Shown: positions 8,794-21,143 of the stretch, one piece after another
How the letters are laid out: each line of letters opens with the position of its first letter
Position numbering within the stretch: position 1 is the stretch's first letter
From: Rubrivivax rivuli
GTDB taxonomy: Bacteria; Pseudomonadota; Gammaproteobacteria; Burkholderiales; Burkholderiaceae_C
NCBI RefSeq assembly: GCF_004016505.1
Contig: NZ_SACR01000004.1
Location: forward strand, 248,001 to 312,000
Reading direction: 5' to 3'
DNA length: 64,000 nucleotides
Position numbers and translations under genes: made by a program
Notes under the pieces: generated by a model
Databases searched by the model: none
Told to the model about the DNA's origin: nothing
What the model saw: only the letters and a program-made list of their open reading frames with translations

Positions 8794-9654
8794 TTACTTC
8801 GAGGCGGCGGAGGCCGGCGCGGCGGCTTCGGCCTTGGCCGGCGGAGCGCCAAAGTACTTGGTGAAGATCTGGTCGTAGGTGCCGTCGGCCTTGATGTCGG
8901 CCAGGCCCTTGTTGATCTTCTCGAGCAGCTCGGTGTTGCCCTTCTTCACGGCAATGCCGTACTGCTCGGGCACGAATTCCTTGTCGGCCACGGTCTTGAA
9001 CTTGCCGCCCGGGTTGTTGGCCACGTAGTGGATGACCACGCCGTTGTCGGCCACCACGGCGTCGACGCCACCGGCTTCCAGTTCCTTCAGCGCCAGCGGG
9101 GTGCTCTCGAAGCGCTTGATGTTGGTGCTGGTCTTGCCTTGCAGCTTGGTGACGGCCTCGTCACCGGTGGTGCCGGTCTGCACGCCCACCTTCAGCTTCT
9201 TCAGGTCGGCGAACTTGGAGACCTTGCTGGTCTCCTTGACGGCGATGAGCTGCTGCGCGTCGAAGTAGGGCGCGCTGAAGTCCATGGTGCCCTTGCGCTC
9301 TTCGGTGATGGTCACCGCCGAGACGACCAGGTCGCGGTCGCCCTGGCCCAAGGCGTTGAAGATGCCTTCCCAGGGGGTGTTGACGAACTTCACCTCGAAG
9401 CCGGCCTTCTTCGCGATGGCCTGCACCACCTCGATGTCGAAGCCGACGATCTCGCCCTTCTCGTTCTGGCTCTCGAAGGGGGCGTAGGCAGCGTCGGTGC
9501 CCACCACGTAGACCTTGGCGGGGGCCGGCGCCGGTGCCGAGGCCACGGGGGCCGGGGCGGGGGCTTCTTCCTTCTTGCCGCAGGCGGCAAGCAGCAGGGC
9601 GGCGGCGCTGAGGCCGGCAATCTGGAGGAAACGGCGGGTCGACATCGGCTTCAT
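8794..9654 (-). CDS. polar amino-acid ABC transporter substrate-binding lipoprotein
   Basis: 286 residues from ATG 9654 (a second Met lies three codons on at 9645). The signal region RRFLQIAGLSAAALLLAAC ends in a lipobox, then comes a Pro/Ala tether. The mature fold begins at YVVGTDAAYAPFE and continues with GFDIEVVQAIAKKAGF and TITEERKGTMDFSAPYF, all standard for SBP_bac_3 receptors of the GlnH/HisJ/ArtJ group. Substrate is probably a polar amino acid; residues alone do not show which. It is the first gene of a two-gene unit with the permease. Confidence 0.92.
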   Translation of the reverse strand: MKPMSTRRFLQIAGLSAAALLLAACGKKEEAPAPAPVASAPAPAPAKVYVVGTDAAYAPFESQNEKGEIVGFDIEVVQAIAKKAGFEVKFVNTPWEGIFNALGQGDRDLVVSAVTITEERKGTMDFSAPYFDAQQLIAVKETSKVSKFADLKKLKVGVQTGTTGDEAVTKLQGKTSTNIKRFESTPLALKELEAGGVDAVVADNGVVIHYVANNPGGKFKTVADKEFVPEQYGIAVKKGNTELLEKINKGLADIKADGTYDQIFTKYFGAPPAKAEAAAPASAASK

Positions 9655-9722
9655 GAGCGTCCGTGAGGGTGGAAGTTGAAGGCGCGAAGTGTAATGCTGC
9701 TGCCGCACAAGTCGGCAGAAAG

Positions 9723-10532
9723 TCACAGCGCGCCGAGCGCCGCGATCTCGGTGTCGGTGAAGCCCGCAGCGCTGCGCGCGGCGATGTTGAAGGGGCCGCG
9801 CAGCCTGGGCGCGCGGTGGCGCTCGGCCAGCACGGCGTAATGGGCCACGGGGTCGAGGCCGTCCCTCTCGCACAGCCAGCGGTACCAGTGGTTGCCGATG
9901 GCCACGTGGCCGATCTCGTCGCGCAGGATCACGTCGAGGATCTGCACCGCGCGCTCGTCGCCCGCCTGGCGCAGGCGGGCCTGCATGGGTGGCGTGGCGT
10001 CCAGCCCGCGGGCTTCCAGCGTGCGGGGCACCAGTGCCATGCGGGCGGTGATGTCGCCGGCGGTGCGGGCCGTCATCGCCCACAGGCCGTCGTGGGCCGG
10101 GTGGTCGCCGTAGCAGCAGCCGAGGGTCGCCAGGTGTTCGCTGAGCAGCGAGAAGTGCAGCGCTTCCTCCGCCGCCACGCGCAGCCAGTCGCGGTAGTAA
10201 GCGCGCGGCATGCCGGCGAAGCGCCACACCGCGTCCAGCGCCAGGTTGATGGCATTGAGTTCGATATGCGCCACGGCGTGCAGCAGCGCGGCCCGGCCTT
10301 CGCGGGTGAAGGGCGAGCGCGGCTGCACCTCGCGGGGGTCGACGAGCAGAGGGCGCTCGGTACGCCCTGGCAGCGGGCCTTCGGCCTGGAGCGCTGCGTC
10401 CGGGTCGAGCAGCGGGCCGTGCCCGTCCATCAGGCCCGGGTGGTGCTGCGGGTGCAGTGCCAGGGCCGCGGCCGCCTTCTCGGCCGGCTCGGCGATCTGC
10501 AAGGCCCGCAGGGCGGCGCGACGTAGCTCCAT
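9723..10532 (-). CDS. DUF455 ferritin-like domain protein (MiaE-like)
   Basis: 269 residues from ATG 10532; the longer open frame upstream is antisense to the next gene. DUF455 proteins are four-helix di-iron carboxylate proteins related to the tRNA hydroxylase MiaE. Metal-ligand-like positions are visible: HIELNAINLALD, AEEALHFSLLSEHL and RDEIGHVAIGNHW, each with the expected Glu and His spacing. The substrate of the family is not established. It is divergent from the carbonic-anhydrase-like gene with 36 bp between start codons, so the promoters must overlap. Confidence 0.85.
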   Translation of the reverse strand: MELRRAALRALQIAEPAEKAAAALALHPQHHPGLMDGHGPLLDPDAALQAEGPLPGRTERPLLVDPREVQPRSPFTREGRAALLHAVAHIELNAINLALDAVWRFAGMPRAYYRDWLRVAAEEALHFSLLSEHLATLGCCYGDHPAHDGLWAMTARTAGDITARMALVPRTLEARGLDATPPMQARLRQAGDERAVQILDVILRDEIGHVAIGNHWYRWLCERDGLDPVAHYAVLAERHRAPRLRGPFNIAARSAAGFTDTEIAALGAL

Positions 10533-10535
10533 CCC

Positions 10536-10541
10536 TAGAAT
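10536..10541 (+). promoter_or_regulatory. candidate -10 element (TAGAAT) for the gamma-CA-like gene
   Basis: TAGAAT lies 27 bp ahead of the ATG at 10569, in the 36 bp divergent spacer. Together with the ribosome site (CAGGAGG at 10556-10562) this would give a leader of about 20 nt. No convincing -35 hexamer is seen. Confidence 0.4.
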
Positions 10542-10568
10542 TGTGCGCTTTGCCTGCAGGAGGCCCAC

Positions 10569-11093
10569 ATGGCCATCTACCAACTCGGCGACGACGCACC
10601 GCGCATCGCCGCCACCGCCTGGGTGGCCGAAAGCGCCGAGGTCATCGGCCGCGTGGCCCTGGGGGAAGGCGCCAGCGTCTGGTACGGCGCCGTGCTGCGC
10701 GGCGACAACGAATGGATCACCATCGGCGCGCGCAGCAACGTGCAGGAAGCCGCCGTGATGCACACCGACATGGGCTCGCCCCTGACGCTGGGCGAAGACG
10801 TGACCGTGGGCCACCAGGCCATGCTGCACGGCTGCACCGTGGGGGATGGCGCGCTCATCGGCATCCAGGCCGTGGTGCTGAACGGCGCGGTCATCGGGCG
10901 CGGCTGCCTGGTGGGCGCCGGCGCGGTCGTCACCGAGGGCAAGGTCTTCCCCGACCACAGCCTCATCATCGGCAGCCCGGCCAAGGCGGTGCGCGAGATC
11001 ACGCCCGAGCAACTGGAACGCATGAAGCAAGGGGCGGTGGGCTACGTCGAGAAGGCCCAGCGCCACCGCACCCAACTGAAACGGATCGCCTGA
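10569..11093 (+). CDS. gamma-carbonic anhydrase-like hexapeptide protein
   Basis: 174 residues, preceded by a strong ribosome site (GCAGGAGGCCC). The whole protein is a left-handed beta-helix with hexapeptide repeats, closing in an alpha-helix with [11 protein letters not shown]. Zinc-ligand-like histidines are in [17 protein letters not shown] and the spacing between them, matching the YrdA/PaaY-type gamma-CA family. Many members of this family show little or no CO2 hydration, so the reaction is uncertain. It is immediately followed by hslO (TGATG, 1 bp overlap), suggesting a coupled pair. Confidence 0.9.
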   Translation: MAIYQLGDDAPRIAATAWVAESAEVIGRVALGEGASVWYGAVLRGDNEWITIGARSNVQEAAVMHTDMGSPLTLGEDVTVGHQAMLHGCTVGDGALIGIQAVVLNGAVIGRGCLVGAGAVVTEGKVFPDHSLIIGSPAKAVREITPEQLERMKQGAVGYVEKAQRHRTQLKRIA

Positions 11094-12058
11094 TGAGCGT
11101 GTTGCGCAAATTCCTGTTCGAGGGCCTGCCCGTGCGCGGCATGCTCGTGCGCCTGACCGACGGCTGGCAGGAGGTGCTGCGCCGCCGCCAGACCGTGGGT
11201 GAACACCCGCCCGAGGTGCGCGTGCTCATGGGCGAGATGGCCGCCGCGGCCGTGCTGATGCAGGCCAACATCAAGTTCAACGGCGCGCTGGTGCTGCAGA
11301 TGCAGGGTGACGGCCCCGTGAAGCTGGCCGTGGCCGAGGTGCAGCCCGACCTGGCTTTCCGCGCTACCGCCAAAGTGGTGGGCGAGGTGCCGGCCGGCGC
11401 CCAGCTGGAAGCGCTGCTGAACGTGCACGGCCAGGGCCGCTGCGCCATCACGCTGGACCCGAAAGACCGCCTGCCCGGCCAGCAGCCCTACCAAGGCGTG
11501 GTGCCGCTGCATGGCGACCAGCGCGAGCCGCTGCAACAGGTGCAGCAGGTGCTGGAGCACTACATGCTGCAGAGCGAGCAGCTCGACACGCGCCTGGTGC
11601 TGGCCGCCAACGACGGGGTGGCCGCAGGGCTGCTGATCCAGCGCATGCCGGTGGAAGGTGAAGGCAATCTCGAGGGGCGCCGAAACGAAGACGACATTGG
11701 CATCTCGGAGCACTTCAACCGCATCGCGATGCTGGCCGCCACGCTCACGCGCGAAGAACTGCTGGGGCTGCCGCCCGAGCAGATCCTGCACCGGCTGTTC
11801 TGGGAAGAAACCCTGCGCGTCTTCGAACCCGACACCGCGGCCACGCCGCGTTTTGCCTGCAGTTGCAGCCGCGAGCGTGTGCGCAACATGCTGCGCGGCC
11901 TGGGCCGGGAAGAGAGCGAGAGCCTGATCGCCGAGCGCGGCGAGGTGGAGGTGGGCTGCGAGTTCTGCGGCCTGCAGTACCGCTTCGACGCGGTGGACGT
12001 GGGCGAGATGTTCACGCCGGTGCGCGACCAGCCGCCGGGGCCGGCGGCGGTTCAATAG
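11093..12058 (+). CDS. hslO: redox-regulated chaperone Hsp33
   Basis: 321 residues from ATG 11093, overlapping the stop of the previous gene. The N-terminal Hsp33 fold is followed by the C-terminal redox switch with C256 and C258 (CSCSRER) and C289 and C292 (CEFC), a complete zinc-binding set. In reduced cells the chaperone is inactive with zinc bound. Under oxidation plus heat or bleach the cysteines form disulfides and the linker unfolds to hold client proteins. The gene converges on the NadR-like kinase, and the two stop codons lie within a shared 7 bp overlap. Confidence 0.96.
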   Translation: MSVLRKFLFEGLPVRGMLVRLTDGWQEVLRRRQTVGEHPPEVRVLMGEMAAAAVLMQANIKFNGALVLQMQGDGPVKLAVAEVQPDLAFRATAKVVGEVPAGAQLEALLNVHGQGRCAITLDPKDRLPGQQPYQGVVPLHGDQREPLQQVQQVLEHYMLQSEQLDTRLVLAANDGVAAGLLIQRMPVEGEGNLEGRRNEDDIGISEHFNRIAMLAATLTREELLGLPPEQILHRLFWEETLRVFEPDTAATPRFACSCSRERVRNMLRGLGREESESLIAERGEVEVGCEFCGLQYRFDAVDVGEMFTPVRDQPPGPAAVQ

Positions 12059-12744
12059 CGGCCAGCCTGGGACGCTGCACCCTGCAGCGCGCGCTCGAAG
12101 GCCGGCACGCAGCACTCGCAAGACCAGCGCGCGGCGGCCCCGTTGCCCAGCCCGGTGAGGCTGGTGAAGAGGCCTCCGCGCCGCGCAGACGCAGGGGCTT
12201 CTTGCGCAAACAAGGCCGGCCGTGTGGCGGCCAGCGCGTTCTGCAGCCGCGTCTGGCCGCTGCCGGCCACGATGGCGTGGGCGATGCCGTGGCGGTGCAT
12301 CAGCTCGCGCAGCGCGTGGTCCACCGGCTCGCGCACCTGCGGGCCGTCGCGCTGCAGACCGTCGGGCACCCAGGGCAGGTCCAGCGCGGTCAGCAGCGTC
12401 ACGCCCGCGCGGCGGTGCAGCGCCACGGCGCGTTCGTCGAGGCTGCGGTCGCCGAAGACGATGCGGCTGTAGACGGCCGTCATCAGTGCCGTGGTGTCGC
12501 AGACCACGATGTCGTGCGTCTCGGCGGCGGCGTTCAGGCGTTCGTGCTGGGCGCGCATCATCGATGCCTGCTCGTGGGCCAGCGGCGTGCGGCCGGTGTG
12601 GTCGCACCACTCGCGCAGCACTTCGGGCACCCAAGCCACACGGCGCCCGCTTTCGCGCGCCAGCGCCTCGGCCAGTGCGGCAGCGAGCGTGGTCTTGCCG
12701 GTGCTCTCGGCACCGACGATGGCCACCAGCAGCGCCGGCTGCAT
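12052..12744 (-). CDS. NadR-like ATPase / probable ribosylnicotinamide kinase
   Basis: 230 residues from ATG 12744. The first ~170 residues form an AAA_28/NadR-type kinase domain: P-loop GAESTGKTTLAAAL, then WVPEVLREW, DIVVCDTTALMT and the lid-like DGLQRDGPQVRE. Neither the NMN adenylyltransferase domain nor the helix-turn-helix of enterobacterial NadR is present. The C-terminal tail has a cysteine cluster (WSCECC) of unknown role. Directly after pnuC (1 bp overlap), it probably phosphorylates nicotinamide riboside brought in by PnuC, trapping it as NMN. Its 3' end overlaps hslO by 7 bp on the other strand. Confidence 0.85.
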   Translation of the reverse strand: MQPALLVAIVGAESTGKTTLAAALAEALARESGRRVAWVPEVLREWCDHTGRTPLAHEQASMMRAQHERLNAAAETHDIVVCDTTALMTAVYSRIVFGDRSLDERAVALHRRAGVTLLTALDLPWVPDGLQRDGPQVREPVDHALRELMHRHGIAHAIVAGSGQTRLQNALAATRPALFAQEAPASARRGGLFTSLTGLGNGAAARWSCECCVPAFERALQGAASQAGRY

Positions 12745-13379
12745 CAGGCCACCGCCAGCCTGCGCCAGGCGCGCCAGCCGACGAAAGACAGCCCCACGAA
12801 AACGGCGTACAGCAGCGTGGTCAGCCAGAGGCCCTTGGTGGCGAACAGCGCCACGCTGACGAGGTTCACACCCACCCACACCGGCCAGTTCTCGACGCAC
12901 TTGCGGGCCAGCAGCAACTGACCCGCCAAGCTGGCGACGGTGGGCAGCGCGTCGAAGTAGGGCACGTCGCTGTCGGTGGCTCGGTCGAGCAGCGCACCGA
13001 CCAGCGGCCAGGCCGCCAGCGTCGCCGCGGTCAGCAGCGCGATGCCACGCCGCGAGAGGTGGTGCACGCGCAGCGGCGCGCCATCGTCGCCGCGCCCGCG
13101 TTGCCACTGCCACCAGCCCCAGCAGGCGGCGGCGATGAAGACGAACTGCAGCGCCGCCTCGCCATAGAGCTTGCTGTCGGCAAACAGCAGGGCGTAGAGC
13201 AGCGAGCTCAGGATGGCCAAGGGCCACGCGATGGGATTGACGCGGAGGTTGGCCAGCACCATCAGCACCGCGGCCGTGAAGGCCACCACCTCCAGCCACG
13301 TGACCGGGCTGCCCCAGAGCGTGAAGGCCGTCGCCAGCAGGGGTTGCGCGGCGGCCAGCAGCGCGTCGAGCGCGGGCAT
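12744..13379 (-). CDS. pnuC: nicotinamide riboside transporter PnuC
   Basis: 211 residues, with about seven membrane helices. PnuC landmarks are present: NPIAWPLAILSSLLYALLF, DSKLYGEAALQ, the WGWWQW helix, and ENWPVWVGVNLVSV followed by KGLWLTT. PnuC is an energy-independent facilitator of nicotinamide riboside, structurally a SWEET-like transporter; uptake is driven by intracellular phosphorylation, which the overlapping downstream kinase can provide. It sits 7 bp after ftsB in the same direction, so it may be read through from the eno-ftsB unit. I saw no NAD-responsive regulator or riboswitch nearby. Confidence 0.93.
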   Translation of the reverse strand: MPALDALLAAAQPLLATAFTLWGSPVTWLEVVAFTAAVLMVLANLRVNPIAWPLAILSSLLYALLFADSKLYGEAALQFVFIAAACWGWWQWQRGRGDDGAPLRVHHLSRRGIALLTAATLAAWPLVGALLDRATDSDVPYFDALPTVASLAGQLLLARKCVENWPVWVGVNLVSVALFATKGLWLTTLLYAVFVGLSFVGWRAWRRLAVA

Positions 13380-13386
13380 GGGCGCC

Positions 13387-13671
13387 TCAGCGGCGTGCCG
13401 CCACCTGCGTCACTTGGACCAGGATCTCGTCAGGCTTGACCATGCCCAGCTCGGCACGCGCTTTCTCTTCCACCATCTCCAGGCCCTCGCGCAGGTCGGC
13501 CACCTCGGCGGCCACACGCTGGTTGCGTTCGCGCGCGGTGTCGTTCAGCGCGCGCTGCTCGGCCAGCTGCTTGCGCAGGCTCATCACGTAGGGCAGGTTG
13601 CCCTTGCCGAACCACAGGTCGCCCTGCACCACCACCAGCAGGGCGGCAAGCAGCAGCGGGGTCCAGCGCAT
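13387..13671 (-). CDS. ftsB: cell division protein FtsB
   Basis: 94 residues: a very short cytoplasmic start, one membrane helix (about 4-16), then a periplasmic coiled coil with regular hydrophobic spacing (SLRKQLAEQRALNDTARERNQ). The typical end RAELGMVKPDEILVQV identifies FtsB. It forms the FtsQ-FtsL-FtsB complex that activates septal wall synthesis. Position 12 bp downstream of enolase is the classic proteobacterial eno-ftsB arrangement. Confidence 0.95.
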   Translation of the reverse strand: MRWTPLLLAALLVVVQGDLWFGKGNLPYVMSLRKQLAEQRALNDTARERNQRVAAEVADLREGLEMVEEKARAELGMVKPDEILVQVTQVAARR

Positions 13672-13683
13672 CGGGCCAGCGCC

Positions 13684-15310
<1,627 letters not shown>

Positions 15311-15331
15311 GGCGCGTTTCTCGGGCGGGGC

Positions 15332-17946
<2,615 letters not shown>

Positions 17947-17987
17947 TCAGGGCACGCTCAGCCTCGTGCGCTAGCATCCCGCCTGCT

Positions 17988-18219
17988 TGCACCAGGTGCC
18001 TGCCGTTCCGTTCAGGGCGGCGGGTTAAACGGGAAGCCGGTGAGGAGGGTCTGGACCGCAGACCTCGTCCGATTCCGGCGCTGCCCCCGCAACGGTCAGC
18101 GAGGAGCGCACTGCACGACAGCCACTGGGCCTGCGTCGAAAGACCGCAGGGCTGGGAAGGCGCAGTGGGCCTCCGGGGTTGAATCGACCCCGGCACTCGC
18201 GAGCCCGGATACCGGCCTG
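17988..18219 (+). promoter_or_regulatory. cobalamin (AdoCbl-type) riboswitch
   Basis: All conserved blocks of a cobalamin riboswitch occur in order: GGTGCC (17995-18000), GGGAAGCCGGTG (18031-18042), GCCCCCGCAAC (18083-18093), GCCACTG (18121-18127), CTGGGAAGGC (18152-18161) and the B12 box AGCCCGGATACCGGCCTG (18202-18219). An extra GC-rich peripheral hairpin (CCGGGG / CCCCGG) precedes the B12 box. It sits ahead of btuB and the rest of the uptake operon, so high cobalamin should switch the operon off. A possible -10 (TAGCAT, 17972-17977) lies just before it. Confidence 0.96.
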
Positions 18220-18271
18220 ATGCGATGGGAGCTGGCGTTGCGGAGGGCAGCGCGGGCCGGAGAGCCTGCAA

Positions 18272-18291
18272 GGGCGTGCATCTGCACGCCC
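18272..18291 (+). promoter_or_regulatory. hairpin between riboswitch and btuB, possible expression platform
   Basis: A near-perfect inverted repeat (GGGCGTGC / GCACGCCC around ATCT) lies about 50 nt after the B12 box and 86 nt before the btuB start. No U-tract follows, so if it is the expression platform it more likely affects Rho access or translation than intrinsic termination. The link to the riboswitch is inferred from position only. Confidence 0.4.
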
Positions 18292-18376
18292 CGCCGGGCG
18301 TCTGGCCTTCCTTGCCTTCAGCGATGCCTGCGCATTCGGTTCATGTCCGCGCGGGGTGCGCGGCTGGAGGTTTCAC

Positions 18377-20215
18377 TTGTCTCTCCTTCGCTTCACGCGT
18401 CGCGCCACAGCGCCGCTGGTTTTCGCTTCCTCTTTGCTGGCCCTGTCGGCCGGCGCCCAGACGGCCCAGCAGGTCACCGTCACGGCCACGCGGGTGCCCA
18501 CGCCCGTGAACCAGCTCGCGGCCGAGGTCACGGTCATCGACCGCGCCGCCATCGAGCGCAACGAGGGCCGCACCCTCGTTGAACTGCTCGCGCAGCAGGC
18601 CGGCCTGCAGTTCGCCAGCAACGGCGGCCTGGGCAAGACGGCCTCGCTCTTCATCCGCGGGCTCGAATCGCGCCACACGCTGCTGCTGGTGGACGGCGTG
18701 CGCGTCGGCTCGGCCACGGTGGGCACGCCTTCGCTGGACAACCTGCCGCTGGAGGCGGTGGAGCGCATCGAGATCGTGCGCGGGCCGATGTCCTCGCTGT
18801 ACGGCAACGGCGCCCTCGGCGGCGTGGTGCAGGTCTTCACGCGCCAGGCTCCGCAGGGCTTGAGCGCCAATGCCAAGGTCTCGGCCGGCTCCAACAGCTA
18901 CGGCCAGTTGGCCGCCGGCGTGGGCTACGGCGAACGTGTGTTCGACGTGGCCGTGCAGGCCCAGCACACCGACACGCGCGGCATCTCGGCCACCAACCCG
19001 AACGTCCCCTTCGGCAGCTACAACCCCGACCGTGATGGCTTTCGCCAGAGCGGGGGCAGCCTGCGCCTGGGCTGGCGCCCGGCCGGTGATTGGCGCGTGG
19101 AACTGCTGGGGCTGCACAGCACGGGCCTGACGCGCATCGACGACGGCCCCGGCGCCGACGCGCGCGCCGAGCTGCTCAACGAGATCGTCACGCTCTCGGC
19201 GCGCGGCAGCGTGCTGCCGGGTTGGAAGACGCGCCTGTCCTTGAGCGAGAGCACCGACGCCTACGACACCCTGGCCAGCGCGAGCGCCTTCGCCAGCCTG
19301 GGCACCATCCAGACGCGCACCCGCCAGGCGAGCTGGGAGAACACCACCGCCACGCCGCTGGGCACGGCGCTGGTGCTGATCGAACGCACCAGCGAAAAGG
19401 TGGCCCGCCCCGGCGCGCCCTTCTCGGTGAGCGAGCGCGACATCGACGCGCTGGCGCTCGGCCTGAACGGCAATGCCGCCGCCCACAGCTGGCAGGCCAG
19501 CCTGCGCCGCGACCGCAACTCGCAGTTCGGCGGCATCACCACCGGCGCGCTGGCCTATGCCTACGCGCTCACGCCGGCGTGGCAGCTGGGGGCCAGTTAC
19601 GGCACCAGCCAGACACTGCCCAGCTTCAACCAGCTGTACTTCCCCGGCTTCGGCAGCCCCACGCTGCAGCCCGAGGAAGGAAAACACGCCGAGCTCAGCG
19701 TGCGCTACAGCGTGGGTGAGCACCACCTGCGCGCGGCCTGGTACGACTACCGCTACCGCGGCTTCATCAGCAGCGGCCCGCAGCCGGTGAACCTGCCGAA
19801 GGTGGCCATCGACGGCCTGAGCCTCAGCTACGAAGGCCGCTGGCGCGAGCTGGATCTCACCGCCAGCTACGACCACACCGACCCGCGCAACGCCACGGTG
19901 GGCAACGCCAACTTCGGCAAGCAGCTGGTGCGGCGCGCCAAGCAGGCGCTGCGGCTGGGCGTGGACTGGGAGGGCGGGCCCTGGAGCGCCGGCGCCACGC
20001 TGGCGGCCTTCTCGCACCGCTTCGAGAACGCGGCCAACACCACGCGCCTGGGCGGCTACGGCACGCTCGACCTGCGCGGCGAATGGGCTTTCACGCCCCA
20101 GGCCCGCCTCGGCCTGCGAGTGAACAACCTGGGTGACAAGGCCTACAGCACCGTGCTCGGTTACGACCAGCCGGGCCGCCAGGCCTTCGTCACCCTGCGC
20201 TGGGTGATGCGGTGA
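18377..20215 (+). CDS. btuB: TonB-dependent vitamin B12 outer-membrane receptor BtuB
   Basis: 612 residues from a TTG at 18377, chosen because GGAGG lies 6 bp upstream and the frame then gives a clean signal peptide (SLLRFTRRATAPLVFASSLLA, cleavage at GAQ). An in-frame GTG at 18356 is the alternative. The TonB box region (QQVTVTATRVPTP), a plug domain (DRAAIERNEGRTL, RIEIVRGPMSSLYG) and a 22-strand barrel follow; the chain ends in WVMR, not Phe. It takes up cobalamin at the expense of TonB energy. It is the first gene after the B12 riboswitch. Confidence 0.95.
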   Translation: MSLLRFTRRATAPLVFASSLLALSAGAQTAQQVTVTATRVPTPVNQLAAEVTVIDRAAIERNEGRTLVELLAQQAGLQFASNGGLGKTASLFIRGLESRHTLLLVDGVRVGSATVGTPSLDNLPLEAVERIEIVRGPMSSLYGNGALGGVVQVFTRQAPQGLSANAKVSAGSNSYGQLAAGVGYGERVFDVAVQAQHTDTRGISATNPNVPFGSYNPDRDGFRQSGGSLRLGWRPAGDWRVELLGLHSTGLTRIDDGPGADARAELLNEIVTLSARGSVLPGWKTRLSLSESTDAYDTLASASAFASLGTIQTRTRQASWENTTATPLGTALVLIERTSEKVARPGAPFSVSERDIDALALGLNGNAAAHSWQASLRRDRNSQFGGITTGALAYAYALTPAWQLGASYGTSQTLPSFNQLYFPGFGSPTLQPEEGKHAELSVRYSVGEHHLRAAWYDYRYRGFISSGPQPVNLPKVAIDGLSLSYEGRWRELDLTASYDHTDPRNATVGNANFGKQLVRRAKQALRLGVDWEGGPWSAGATLAAFSHRFENAANTTRLGGYGTLDLRGEWAFTPQARLGLRVNNLGDKAYSTVLGYDQPGRQAFVTLRWVMR

Positions 20216-21129
20216 TGCCTGCAGCCTTCGCACGGTGGGCGGCGCGCGCGCGCAGCGCGCTGCTGGTGGCCATGCTCGCGCCGCTGGCCGGCGCGGGCTG
20301 GGCGCAGCCCTTGAGCGTGGTGGACGACCGCGGCCGCACGGTGGTGCTGCCGGCGCCGCCGCAGCGCGTGGTGTCGCTGGTGCCCTCGTTGACGGAAGCG
20401 GTGTGTGCGCTGCAGGCCTGCGGCCGCCTGGTGGGCACCGACCGCTTCTCGAACTGGCCTGCCAGCGTGCGCACGCTGCCCAAGCTGGGCGGGCTGGAAG
20501 ACACGCAGATCGAGCGGCTGGTGGCGCTGAAGCCCGACCTGGTGCTCACGGCCACCTCTTCGCGCGCCAACGACCGCCTGGAGGCCCTGGGCCTGCGCGT
20601 GGTGGCGCTGGAGCCCCGCACGCTGCAGGACACCGAGCGCGTGCTCGGCCAGCTGGGCCGCGCGCTGGGCGATGCCGCCGCCGGCCCGGCGCTGTGGCAG
20701 CAGCTGCAGCAGCGCATCGGGGCGGCCGCCGCGCGCGTGCCGGCGGCGCTGCGCGGGCAGAAGGTCTACTTCGAGGTGGCCTCGGCGCCCTACGCGGCGG
20801 GCGAGGTCTCGTTCGTGGGCGAACTGCTCGCGCGCCTGGGCGTCGGCAACGTGGTGCCGGCCGCGATGGGGCCCTTCCCGAAGCTGAACCCCGAGTTCGT
20901 GGTGCGGGCGCAGCCCGACATCGTGATCGGCACCGCGCGCGCCGTGGCCGAGATGCCGGCCCGCCCGGGCTGGGGTGCGCTGCGTGCACTGCAGCAGGGC
21001 CGCGTCTGCGGCTTCGCCAGCGAACCTTGGGACACCCTCGTGCGCCCCGGCCCGCGCCTGGCCGAAGGCGCTGAGCTGCTGGCCGATTGCCTGGCCGGGC
21101 TGCCGCCAGCCGCTGCGCAGGCCCGCTGA
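20215..21129 (+). CDS. btuF: cobalamin ABC transporter periplasmic binding protein BtuF
   Basis: 304 residues from ATG 20215 (GTG 20212 is also possible; both overlap the btuB stop). A signal peptide (ARSALLVAMLAPLAGAGWAQ) precedes PLSVVDDRGRTVVLPAPPQRVVSLVPSLTE, the standard start of a cluster A-III receptor such as BtuF. KLGGLEDTQIERLVALKPDLVL is the next landmark, and the two lobes are linked by a long helix. It delivers cobalamin from BtuB to BtuCD. Coupled to both neighbours, it is clearly part of the riboswitch operon. Confidence 0.93.
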   Translation: MPAAFARWAARARSALLVAMLAPLAGAGWAQPLSVVDDRGRTVVLPAPPQRVVSLVPSLTEAVCALQACGRLVGTDRFSNWPASVRTLPKLGGLEDTQIERLVALKPDLVLTATSSRANDRLEALGLRVVALEPRTLQDTERVLGQLGRALGDAAAGPALWQQLQQRIGAAAARVPAALRGQKVYFEVASAPYAAGEVSFVGELLARLGVGNVVPAAMGPFPKLNPEFVVRAQPDIVIGTARAVAEMPARPGWGALRALQQGRVCGFASEPWDTLVRPGPRLAEGAELLADCLAGLPPAAAQAR

Positions 21130-21143
21130 GCCCCACGCCCGCC

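Noticed and set aside
9655..10599. Extension of the amino-acid receptor to 601 residues
   Set aside because: The added stretch overlaps the DUF455 gene and is Arg/Pro-rich. The lipoprotein signal begins at 9654.
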